DNA from: JANPLN01 sp043757265
GTDB taxonomy: Bacteria; Bdellovibrionota; Bdellovibrionia; Bdellovibrionales; JAGQZY01
Direction of reading: 5' to 3'
Assembly: GCA_043757265.1 (NCBI GenBank)
Contig: JAYUQP010000072.1
Span: 1-64,000, forward strand
Length of the DNA stretch: 64,000 bases
The translations under genes and the position numbers were made by a program. Below the pieces are notes generated by a model. It saw only the letters and a list, made by a program, of their open reading frames with translations. It did not search any database and was not told the DNA's origin. Each line of letters opens with the position of its first letter. The first letter of the stretch is position 1. Positions 24,966 to 33,145 of this stretch are shown one piece after another.

Positions 24966-26204
24966 ATGCGATTCTTATTCCTTTTGGTTTTTTTACTTTT
25001 GTTACTGTCTTGCGCACAAACAACGCATCAGGAAGTCTTGTTCGATTCACGACCCTGGCTCGAGGACTTCGAAAAAATGAAGCGCGGCATGGCTGTGGGC
25101 TATGCAAACTTCGGATGGATGGTCCACAACAGAAACATCGATCCCTACGAACTAAATAAATCGACATCAAAACAGATCAAATTGGCGCGTTCGTCTGAAG
25201 AAGCAAAAGCCATCCTCAAAAAGTTCGCCAAGACTTTCAAAGACCCCCATTTTCGACTCCTTTTTCCAAGTGGTGCTATCAAGACGTTCGAGTCACCAGT
25301 AATTTATAAATCCGACAGGGCTCAAATGGCTTGCCAAAAACTTGGGCCTGACCCCATAAAAAATGAATTTAGATTTGCAATACCGATTGAGGGAGTTTCA
25401 GCATTCGGGCATAGGGTTGTTCCAGCGCAGAATGGAAGCATCGCATTCATCCGTATTCCTTCTTTTCATGAGCCGAGTTACGTTAAATCGTGTGAATCTG
25501 AGTGGGAAAACTTCAGGCAAAAAATAAAAACGCCAATCTGCGATGACCAGTGCATAGATAACTTCAGTCACCGACTCGCGAATAGACTCACCAAGCACTT
25601 TCAATCAAGTTTGCTCAATCTTAAGCGTCGAAAATTCAACGCGTTGGTTATCGATTTGAGAGGAAACGGTGGTGGTTCAGGCTGGGTTTCAGCAATCACG
25701 AGATCTTTCGTTCCAGACGACATAGTTTGTGGCGGGGCTGGAATTATTCCGAAGGCTATCACTTCCTGTGATCGTGTAGGCTACTGGACCATCCCTAACT
25801 TTGAGGCAAATTGCGAAGTTCTGGCAATGAGTCCACCTAAAAAATGCAAGCCCGATCCTGTATACAAATACCAGGCTGGGATATACAAAGGCCCCCTATT
25901 TTTTCTAGTTGATCGAGGCACGGCATCCTCGGCTGAAGAGATAGTAGCTCAACTTAAAGATAATCTGCGTGCAAAAGTCATCGGTACGAGGACAATGGGT
26001 GCAGGCTGCGGATATGTCGATGGTGGGAACACCGTGAATCTTCCTCACTCCCATGGTGTGCTCAAAATGTCCAACTGCGCGCGATTCTTTTTGGATGGCA
26101 CTAACGAAGTCGAAGGGATCGCACCAGATATTGAGCTTGAAGAAAATGCCACCGCCAAAGATATTATTGAAGCCGTTTCTGACTCACTTCAATCAAAGAA
26201 ATGA
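24966..26204 (+). CDS. S41-family (tail-specific protease-like) lipoprotein
   Basis: A 412-residue exported protein. From the ATG at 24966 a hydrophobic run is followed by LLLLLSCAQ, a good lipobox, so it should be a lipoprotein. Residues about 200-400 resemble the S41 peptidase core: ALVIDLRGNGGGSGW near 220, and FLVDRGTASSAEEIVA near 310, where Ser is the expected nucleophile. The helical GTRTMGAGCGY segment follows, and EGIAPDIELEENA is near the end. A PDZ domain is not obvious, and the N-terminal part differs from classical CtpA. Likely an envelope protease or protein-processing enzyme, with target unknown. Confidence 0.78.
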   Translation: MRFLFLLVFLLLLLSCAQTTHQEVLFDSRPWLEDFEKMKRGMAVGYANFGWMVHNRNIDPYELNKSTSKQIKLARSSEEAKAILKKFAKTFKDPHFRLLFPSGAIKTFESPVIYKSDRAQMACQKLGPDPIKNEFRFAIPIEGVSAFGHRVVPAQNGSIAFIRIPSFHEPSYVKSCESEWENFRQKIKTPICDDQCIDNFSHRLANRLTKHFQSSLLNLKRRKFNALVIDLRGNGGGSGWVSAITRSFVPDDIVCGGAGIIPKAITSCDRVGYWTIPNFEANCEVLAMSPPKKCKPDPVYKYQAGIYKGPLFFLVDRGTASSAEEIVAQLKDNLRAKVIGTRTMGAGCGYVDGGNTVNLPHSHGVLKMSNCARFFLDGTNEVEGIAPDIELEENATAKDIIEAVSDSLQSKK

Positions 26205-26485
26205 TCCCGGACGCAAAAAACTGCTCTAGTTACTAGCCGCCGATCTAAACCATAAACTAGGCTCCGCAGACTCGAAGCCTAAGGGACCCAGCATGCAACA
26301 GCCCTCTTCTGCGGGCGAAGCCCGCACAGCCACGGCGTTCCCCCGAGTATTTGAAAAAAGGGTTGCGGGCTAAATAATTTCAAAAAACGAGTTCCGGAGG
26401 CTTCAAGCCGAGGACTGTTTGAGTTTTTTGAATTTATTTAGCCCGCAGCCCTTTTTTCCCCCATTACTCAACGCTTGATCTATTT
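26205..26485. other. intergenic spacer with a long inverted repeat
   Basis: No gene is supported. The first part contains gcagactcgaagcctaag; the second half is occupied by the inverted repeat at 26353-26458. The following gene has no clear ribosome binding site within this spacer. Confidence 0.4.
26353..26458. repeat. 36-bp-arm inverted repeat
   Basis: Arms 26353-26388 and 26423-26458 are reverse complements in 34 of 36 positions. The 34-bp interior includes the self-complementary ggcttcaagcc. Each arm has a run of A or T at its outer end and the core gcgggctaaataa. It could act as a bidirectional terminator or be a small palindromic mobile element. Confidence 0.9.
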
Positions 26486-27499
26486 ATGACCCCTATGTAT
26501 CCTCGCTGCATGCAAAATATGGACGTATTTTTCATCACTTACGACGAGCCTCAAAAAGAACTCTTTTGGGACACTGTGAAAGCACAAATTCCTTTTGCTC
26601 AGCGCGTGGATGGAATCAAAGGATTTAACCGGGCGCACCGCGAGTGTGCCGAACGCGCTCGCACGTTGCGGTTTTTTACAATCGACGGCGATAACGTATT
26701 ACATAGCAATTTTTCAAGTTTAAAAATTCCAATGAAGTTGATTATCACCACCCAGGTTTTTTCGTGGTCGGCTAAAAACTCCGTAAACGGACTTGCCTAT
26801 GGCAACGGTGGAATCAAAAACTGGCCGCGCGAAATCGTACTTAAATTAAAGTCTCATGAGGATAGCACGAGCCTTCAAGGTGCAGTGGATTTTTGCTTTG
26901 ATCTTAATTACTATCAAATGCCCGAAACGCTTTCCACATCGCATATTCACCACACGCCTTACCAAGCTTTTCGAGCGGGCTTTCGCGAGGGAATAAAAAT
27001 GTCCCTTGATCGTGGATTGCCGGTGGAGTTTGAGCGATCAAACCCAGCTTCGTTTATACAACTCTTGTTTCCAGCAAATCTTGAACGACTCAAAATTTGG
27101 TGCTCGGTGGGCGCCGATGTTCCAAATGGTCTTTGGGCCATCTTTGGTGCGCGATTGGGTCTCTACGACTTTTATTTCAATCAGTTGCCCATCGAAAAGA
27201 TTCGCGACTACGACTGGTTTGAAGCCTATTGGCGAGAAACTTTTTCCAAAAAAGCGGCAAAACCATCGCAATCTTTTTTGGTCAAAGAAATCGAAAGATT
27301 GGGCGTCGCTCTCAACGAAAAAATGGCATTAGGGTTACAGCTGCTTGATTCCGAAAGCTCGCAGTTTTTTAAGTCCGTGTACTTTAATCGCCCTCGCCTG
27401 GGCCCCATGTTTGCGGATGGCAATGACCAAGAGGCAAAGGAGCTTGTATCAGGGGCTACCGTCATTAAGGAGTCTGTATTAAAATCTCCGTCGATGTAA
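26486..27499 (+). CDS. phage-type glycosyltransferase-like protein, copy 1
   Basis: A protein of up to 337 residues, paralogous to the next gene. Shared segments in the same order are DVFFITYDEP, AQRVDGIKGFNRAH, FFTIDGDN (a DxD-like site near 70), VFSWSAKNSVNGLAYGNGGIKNWPR, and a Cys/Phe-rich stretch before THTPYQAFRAGFREG-like sequence. This ordered pattern recalls proteins of unknown role carried by T4-like phages, often annotated as glycosyltransferase-like because of the DGDN motif. Starts at 26486, 26495, 26510 or 26519 are all possible; alignment with the paralogue favours the later ones. Function is inferred and unproven. Confidence 0.6.
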   Translation: MTPMYPRCMQNMDVFFITYDEPQKELFWDTVKAQIPFAQRVDGIKGFNRAHRECAERARTLRFFTIDGDNVLHSNFSSLKIPMKLIITTQVFSWSAKNSVNGLAYGNGGIKNWPREIVLKLKSHEDSTSLQGAVDFCFDLNYYQMPETLSTSHIHHTPYQAFRAGFREGIKMSLDRGLPVEFERSNPASFIQLLFPANLERLKIWCSVGADVPNGLWAIFGARLGLYDFYFNQLPIEKIRDYDWFEAYWRETFSKKAAKPSQSFLVKEIERLGVALNEKMALGLQLLDSESSQFFKSVYFNRPRLGPMFADGNDQEAKELVSGATVIKESVLKSPSM

Positions 27500-27559
27500 A
27501 AAGCTTCAATCGAGAATTGGCGGACTTGAAAAGACCATTATCAAGGACTCTTTTAACCA

Positions 27560-28276
27560 ATGCATGATATTTTTTTTCTTTCGTTTTCGGAAAGCAACGC
27601 GGAAGCCAACTGGCTGACTTTACGAACTCGGTTTCCGAGGGTTAAACGTTTGCACGGCATACACGGTGTTTATAAGGCTCACGCTATTATTGCAGACTGC
27701 AGTGAAACGGATTTTTACTTCGTTGTCGATGGAGACAATCGTGTTCACGAGGACTTCGACTTTACAGTTCCGTTCCCTGTTTCGAAAGATTCCCTTTACG
27801 TTTGGCGGGCACAAAATTCGGTCAATCAACTCATCTATGGCTTCGGTGGTATTAAACTTTACAACCGCAGCCTGTTTGAAATGGAACAATCCGTGGGCCC
27901 CGATGTCGCGACAACCATCGCCCCCAAATACATTCCGGTCATGAAGCTTGCTTCAACCACGTGCTTCAATGCAACGCCGCTTGAAAGTTGGCGGGGTGCA
28001 TTTCGCGAGTGCGCCAAACTCACACAGAATCTTAACAAAAATGCCAATGACAACCAGAGCCGTGAACGATTGTCGGTCTGGTTATCCCAAGGACGACACA
28101 GCACTCATGGTGACTGGTGCCTTCTTGGCGCCCAACAAGGCTCGCAGTTTGCTACTGAGGCCCTTGCGAACGGTAAAGATTTAAATTCCATCAATGACTT
28201 CGGCTGGCTAAACGATAAGTTTTTGAAATCTTCACAAAAAATAAAGCCTGACTCCCTCTCCGACTTGACGATATAA
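27560..28276 (+). CDS. phage-type glycosyltransferase-like protein, copy 2
   Basis: A 238-residue paralogue of the preceding gene. It keeps DIFFLSFSES at the start, KRLHGIHGVYKAH near 30, FYFVVDGDN near 52 (a DxD-type motif that in glycosyltransferases binds the metal-nucleotide sugar), YVWRAQNSVNQLIYGFGGIKL near 85, and the SWRGAFREC segment near 150. It is about 100 residues shorter than copy 1 at the C-terminus. The gap to metH is only 11 bases, so it likely shares its transcript, a pairing with no clear reason. The glycosyltransferase label is a structural guess. Confidence 0.6.
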   Translation: MHDIFFLSFSESNAEANWLTLRTRFPRVKRLHGIHGVYKAHAIIADCSETDFYFVVDGDNRVHEDFDFTVPFPVSKDSLYVWRAQNSVNQLIYGFGGIKLYNRSLFEMEQSVGPDVATTIAPKYIPVMKLASTTCFNATPLESWRGAFRECAKLTQNLNKNANDNQSRERLSVWLSQGRHSTHGDWCLLGAQQGSQFATEALANGKDLNSINDFGWLNDKFLKSSQKIKPDSLSDLTI

Positions 28277-28287
28277 TTTTAGCGAAT

Positions 28288-31200
28288 ATGAAACTTGCAG
28301 ATCTCATCAGACAACGGATTGTTTATCTCGACGGTGCCATGGGCACAATGATTCAACAGCATCCCCTATCCGAACAAGACTTTCGCGGCACTCGCCTGGT
28401 GGACCACCCAAAAGATCTTAAGGGAAACAACGATCTTCTTTCGATCACACAACCTAAAATTATTCGCGACATTCATATTGAGTATCTTGAAGCAGGCGTC
28501 GATATCATTTGCACAAATACCTTCAATGCAACGAAGTATGGGCAAATTGAATATGGAACGGAAGGTTTAGTTCGCGATCTTAACATTTCTTCTATCCTTG
28601 TTGCCCAAGAGGCGCGCGCTGTTTATCAAAATTCCAATCAACGACCTGTGTGGATTGCAGGCTCCATTGGCCCTACAAACCGAACGGCTTCGCTTTCTCC
28701 CGACGTCAATAACCCAGGGTATCGCGCCACGCATTTTGATGACCTCGTCGAAGTTTACCGAGAGCAGGTGATTGCCCTTGTTGATGGTGGTGTCGATCTA
28801 CTTTTGCCTGAAACCACTTTTGACACTCTCAACTTGAAGGCCGCCCTCTACGCCATAGATTCTGTATTGCGTGAAAAAAATGTGGAAATTCCGGTGATTG
28901 CTTCGCTCACGATCACCGATAAATCGGGCCGTACTCTTTCGGGTCAAACAATCGAAGCTGCATGGAACTCCATTGAACATGCAAAACCTTTAGCTGTTGC
29001 AATCAATTGTGCTCTTGGAGCTCGCGATCTCAAGCCCTATATTCAGGAGCTTTCAAAAATATCTACTTCCTTTGTTTGTTGCTATCCAAACGCCGGCCTT
29101 CCAAACCCGCTGGCCCCCACAGGTTACGACGAAACCCCCGAGATCACCGCTGAGGCCATCCGCGAAATGTCGTCGGAAGGTTTACTCAATATTATCGGTG
29201 GGTGTTGCGGAACAACACCAGAGCATATTCGTAAGATAATTGAACTAACAAAAAACGATCCCGTGCGGCCGCTTGCTTCGCCTGAGCGAAAAATGCGTCT
29301 GAGTGGACTTGAACCATTAAATATTCAGCCCATCGAAAAAAGTAAAACTTTTTTAATGGTCGGCGAACGCACAAATGTGACAGGCTCGCCGCGATTTTAT
29401 AAACTGATAAAAGAACAGAATTTTGAAGAAGCGCTCAAGGTAGCTCGACAGCAGGTGGAAAACGGCGCAAACATTATCGACATCAATTTTGATGAAGGTC
29501 TTCTTGATAGCGTAGTGCTTATGCGTGAGTTTTTAAATCTTGTCGCTTCAGATCCTGATATTTCACGCGTGCCCATTATGATCGACAGCTCTAAATGGGA
29601 TGTTTTGCACGCGGGCCTTAAGTGTTTGCAAGGCAAAGGAATTGTAAACTCTATCAGTCTCAAAGAAGGCGAAGCTGGTTTTATTAAACAAGCACAGGAA
29701 ATTTTGAGGTATGGCGCGGCTGCCGTGGTCATGGCCTTCGACGAAAATGGTCAAGCGGCAAACACCGAGGACAAAGTGGCCATATGTCAGCGGGCGTATA
29801 AAATATTAACTGAGCGCGTGGGCTTTGCTCCACAAGATATTATTTTCGACTGTAACGTTCTTACCGTGGCAACAGGCATCGAAGAGCATGACAACTACGG
29901 AGTTAATTTTATTGAGGCCGTGCGACAGATTAAAAAAACCTGTCCCGGAGCGCTTACAAGCGGCGGAATCAGCAATATCTCCTTTTCGTTTCGTGGAAAT
30001 AACGTGGTTCGCGAAGCTATGCACAGTGTATTTTTGTATCATGCCATCCAGGCAGGACTTGATATGGGAATCGTCAATGCCGGTATGCTGACCGTTTACG
30101 AAAATATAGAACCTGCTCTTCGCGACCGCATCGAAGATGTTATTTTAAATCGTCGAAAAGATTCTACAGAGCGTCTTTTGACTTTTGCCGAACAGTTTAA
30201 AGGCCTTAAAGGCGCAGCGGATAAAGAAGATCTCTCGTGGCGCGAATGGTCTCTTGAGGCGCGTCTTTCGCACGCGCTGGTTTCGGGCATCGTTGATTTT
30301 ATTGACACCGACACACTTGAGGCTTTGAAAAAATACAACACTCCGCTGAAGGTTATCGAAACTCCATTGATGGATGGAATGAAAAAAGTGGGCGAGCTTT
30401 TTGGCACAGGTCAGATGTTTTTGCCACAGGTTGTAAAAAGCGCTCGGGTGATGAAAAAAGCCGTTGCGGTACTTGAGCCCTACCTTCTGAAAAATTCTGC
30501 TGAGGAACTGCAACAAGAGGTTTTTATTATTGCCACCGTAAAAGGTGATGTTCACGATATTGGTAAAAACATCGTGTCGGTGGTTCTCGCTTGTAATGGT
30601 TACAAGGTGATCGATTTAGGCGTGATGGTTTCACTGCAAAAAATTTACGATTCAGCGATTGAGAACAAAGCGTCGTTTATTGGCCTCAGTGGTTTGATCA
30701 CTCCATCTCTCGATGAGATGATTTTTAATGCTCAGGAACTGAGTAAAAAGAAATGCGCGATCCCGCTTCTAATTGGCGGCGCGACCACGAGCAAAATTCA
30801 TACGGCTGTAAAAATTGCGCCTCATTATACTGGCGCAACTGTGCATATCAGCGACGCCTCTTTAGTGGTGGATGCTTGCAGACAACTCGGTGGAGACAAC
30901 GCCGAAATCTACAAAGAAAAAGTAAGCACTCAGTACCAAAAGCTTCGCGATAACTTTAATGCAAAAGACGAAAATCTTGTTCCTTATAAAGAAGCTCAAA
31001 AAAAACCAAGCGCAGGGGTTGATTTTTCTAAACCCTACTCGCCGTCGTTTTTTGCTAAGAGAATTCTAACTATCAAACCCAACGAAGTGGTCTCGTTGAT
31101 TGATTGGTCGCCGTTTTTTTGGGCGTGGCAGATGAAGGGAATATTTCCTGATATTTTAAAAAATCCAAAGTATGGAGTCGAGTCGCAGAAGCTTTTTGAT

Positions 31201-31944
31201 GACGCCCAAAAAATCTTGCGCGATCTCGTGACTGATCCGCGGGTTACGTTGCGCGGAACTTTTGGAATCTGGCCAGCACAAAGTGAAGGCGATGATGTGA
31301 TTGTTTACAACCCTTTCCAAAAACAGGAAGAGGTCATGCGGTTTAGCTTTTTACGACAGCAGCAAAAAAAGAAAGAATCCAATGCCTCGTTTAAATGCCT
31401 AGCTGATTACGTTGCACCGAAAACCTCTGGTCAAATGGACACCATTGGCGCCTTTGTCGTTACCGCCGGCCCCGAAATCGATACTATCGCCAACGAATAC
31501 ATCGCGCAAAACGACGACTACTCCGCCATCATAATCAAAGCCCTTGGGGATCGTCTTGCCGAGGCCAGCGCTGAGTATCTGCATAAAAAAGTTCGCGGCG
31601 AGTGGGGCTATCAACTTCGAGAGTACTTAAGTTTTGCGGACATTCTGCAGGAAAAATATCAGGGCATTCGCCCGGCTCCTGGCTATCCTGCGTGTCCTGA
31701 TCACTCCGAAAAAGCAAAAATTTGGAAGCTTCTTAATACCCAGGAAACTCTTGGCGTGGGACTCACCGAAAATTTTGCCATGAACCCAGCTAGCACAGTG
31801 TGCGGATATTATTTCATTCGCCCCGAGGCAGCTTATTTTCATGTAGGCAAAATCACCCGCGACCAGGTAGAGGCCTATGCCGTTCGCAAAAGAATGACGT
31901 TCGATGAGGCAGAACGTTGGCTCCGCCCCGCCCTCGGCTACTAA
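28288..31944 (+). CDS. metH: cobalamin-dependent methionine synthase
   Basis: A 1218-residue four-module enzyme that moves a methyl group from methyl-tetrahydrofolate to homocysteine through B12. Module 1 (about 1-325) is the homocysteine domain with the zinc ligands in INCALG and GGCCGTTPEH. Module 2 (about 345-640) is the folate-binding domain (GERTNVTGS). Module 3 (about 645-890) binds B12, with the axial His in DVHDIGKNIV and GLSGLITPS. Module 4 (about 895-1218) is the reactivation domain with PAPGYPACPDH for S-adenosylmethionine. The length is essentially that of E. coli MetH. With only 11 bases upstream, no B12 or SAM riboswitch directly precedes it. Confidence 0.97.
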   Translation: MKLADLIRQRIVYLDGAMGTMIQQHPLSEQDFRGTRLVDHPKDLKGNNDLLSITQPKIIRDIHIEYLEAGVDIICTNTFNATKYGQIEYGTEGLVRDLNISSILVAQEARAVYQNSNQRPVWIAGSIGPTNRTASLSPDVNNPGYRATHFDDLVEVYREQVIALVDGGVDLLLPETTFDTLNLKAALYAIDSVLREKNVEIPVIASLTITDKSGRTLSGQTIEAAWNSIEHAKPLAVAINCALGARDLKPYIQELSKISTSFVCCYPNAGLPNPLAPTGYDETPEITAEAIREMSSEGLLNIIGGCCGTTPEHIRKIIELTKNDPVRPLASPERKMRLSGLEPLNIQPIEKSKTFLMVGERTNVTGSPRFYKLIKEQNFEEALKVARQQVENGANIIDINFDEGLLDSVVLMREFLNLVASDPDISRVPIMIDSSKWDVLHAGLKCLQGKGIVNSISLKEGEAGFIKQAQEILRYGAAAVVMAFDENGQAANTEDKVAICQRAYKILTERVGFAPQDIIFDCNVLTVATGIEEHDNYGVNFIEAVRQIKKTCPGALTSGGISNISFSFRGNNVVREAMHSVFLYHAIQAGLDMGIVNAGMLTVYENIEPALRDRIEDVILNRRKDSTERLLTFAEQFKGLKGAADKEDLSWREWSLEARLSHALVSGIVDFIDTDTLEALKKYNTPLKVIETPLMDGMKKVGELFGTGQMFLPQVVKSARVMKKAVAVLEPYLLKNSAEELQQEVFIIATVKGDVHDIGKNIVSVVLACNGYKVIDLGVMVSLQKIYDSAIENKASFIGLSGLITPSLDEMIFNAQELSKKKCAIPLLIGGATTSKIHTAVKIAPHYTGATVHISDASLVVDACRQLGGDNAEIYKEKVSTQYQKLRDNFNAKDENLVPYKEAQKKPSAGVDFSKPYSPSFFAKRILTIKPNEVVSLIDWSPFFWAWQMKGIFPDILKNPKYGVESQKLFDDAQKILRDLVTDPRVTLRGTFGIWPAQSEGDDVIVYNPFQKQEEVMRFSFLRQQQKKKESNASFKCLADYVAPKTSGQMDTIGAFVVTAGPEIDTIANEYIAQNDDYSAIIIKALGDRLAEASAEYLHKKVRGEWGYQLREYLSFADILQEKYQGIRPAPGYPACPDHSEKAKIWKLLNTQETLGVGLTENFAMNPASTVCGYYFIRPEAAYFHVGKITRDQVEAYAVRKRMTFDEAERWLRPALGY

Positions 31945-32275
31945 AACTTTCTATCATCCCGTGCCGTTCCGTATTCGACAATCATCCGCGCACCACCCAC
32001 ACGTTATGTGGAACCACCCACACGTAAGCGGGGCCACCCATCCGTCATCCTGAGCAAAGCGAAGGATCTCGCATTTTGATCCCGTCTCTTCAATAAAAAA
32101 ACGTGTGATTTTTTTTGCTATAAAAATGTGTCACAAACATCCGTACCGTCATTCTCTGCGAAGCAATGGTAACTGCAGATGCGAGATCCTTCTCTGCGCT
32201 CAGGATGACGGTGGTTGCTGAGGATGACGGTGGTTGCTCAGGAGGACAGGTGATTGCTCTGGACGACGGCTAAAG
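31945..32275. repeat. intergenic repeat block: inverted and tandem repeats
   Basis: The 331-bp gap between metH and the convergent phosphatase-like gene is mostly repeat. A 32-bp inverted pair (32043-32074 and 32179-32210, 29 of 32 matching) carries the cgtcatcctgagc and ggatctcgcat motif known from dispersed repeats in many genomes. Beside it, 32201-32269 holds about 3.5 copies of a 19-20-bp unit (gaggatgacggtggttgct). On the other side, 31980-32040 has degenerate accacccacacgt copies that mirror the unit. No gene is seen. Confidence 0.85.
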
Positions 32276-32947
32276 TTAGTAGCAAACCACCGAACGTTCC
32301 GCAGCAGTGATTGCAAATTCCGGATACGGCTGAAACGAACGAATAATCTCTAACTGCTTCGCTTTGTTGGCTGCATCCAAAGAGTCGTACAAATTTACTT
32401 TGTTCCAGTTGTCCACAGCTTGTTCGTTACTAATGCCGCAAAACTGTTTAAGCGCCATCTGCGCGTAGCTGTTTGATGCGTGCACTCCATAATAGCAATG
32501 CAAGTAAATGGGCCCTAAGGATCCACCCGCCTTGATCACCTGGTAAATACTTTGCATCACTTCGCGAGGACGGCTGCCGTCGGCCTTTGGTGTGCCGATG
32601 TAGTTGTAATTCATTTCGCCAGCTGAGCAGGACGCCGTTTTATTTACTTTCGTATAAACCGAATAAGCCTGCGAAAATCCTTCCAAACAAAGCAACCCTT
32701 GGTAGCCCGAGGATAACGTCTCACGTTTTTTATCCGAACCACCAAAATAGAAAACGCCTTTTAGAAGTGCCTTTGGCCGAGTTTCTCCCTGATTCATCTG
32801 CGATTTGCTAATCTGCGTGGGCGTTGAAGGGTTATTGTAAAGCTCCTGGTAATAGTCGGCCTGTTGCGACAGGGACGAAAAACCAAAAACGTTGCCGGCG
32901 ACCACAGAAATAGTGACGAACAAATTGAGTATGACGAAAGTTTTCAC
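32276..32947 (-). CDS. secreted dual-specificity-phosphatase-like protein, degenerate P-loop
   Basis: A 223-residue protein, read from the GTG at 32947, which has an AAGGAG site and a signal peptide after it (about 1-20, cleaving near NVFG). The fold resembles small Cys-based phosphatases: an early GLLCLEGF segment, a beta strand ending in GPIYLHCYYGVHAS near 155-170, then ISNEQAVDNW as in the family's WPD-to-helix region. In the HC-x5-R signature the His and Cys remain, but the Arg is replaced by Ala. It could be a pseudophosphatase or a divergent enzyme. It is divergent from the kinase-like gene at 33146. Confidence 0.55.
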   Translation of the reverse strand: MKTFVILNLFVTISVVAGNVFGFSSLSQQADYYQELYNNPSTPTQISKSQMNQGETRPKALLKGVFYFGGSDKKRETLSSGYQGLLCLEGFSQAYSVYTKVNKTASCSAGEMNYNYIGTPKADGSRPREVMQSIYQVIKAGGSLGPIYLHCYYGVHASNSYAQMALKQFCGISNEQAVDNWNKVNLYDSLDAANKAKQLEIIRSFQPYPEFAITAAERSVVCY

Positions 32948-33145
32948 AAAATCTCCTTGATGAGTTTGAATGGCTAACATGAGCCGAAAGGATGGTAAAG
33001 AGACTTCCATATTATTAAGTTCGCTGAAGGAATTACCGAGGGCTCCACTGTCGGCTTTGCAAAATTTGGGTGTCTGGCCGAATAGAAGTTCCGACTTACC
33101 GTAGTCATGGTACCAGTGCTCTTTCCAAAACCAAAGGGGATGTCC

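Noticed and set aside
28277..28287. Possible B12 or SAM riboswitch for metH
   Set aside because: Only 11 bases separate it from the preceding gene, far too few for either riboswitch.
32043..32269. CRISPR array
   Set aside because: Repeat units are contiguous without spacers and no cas genes are present.
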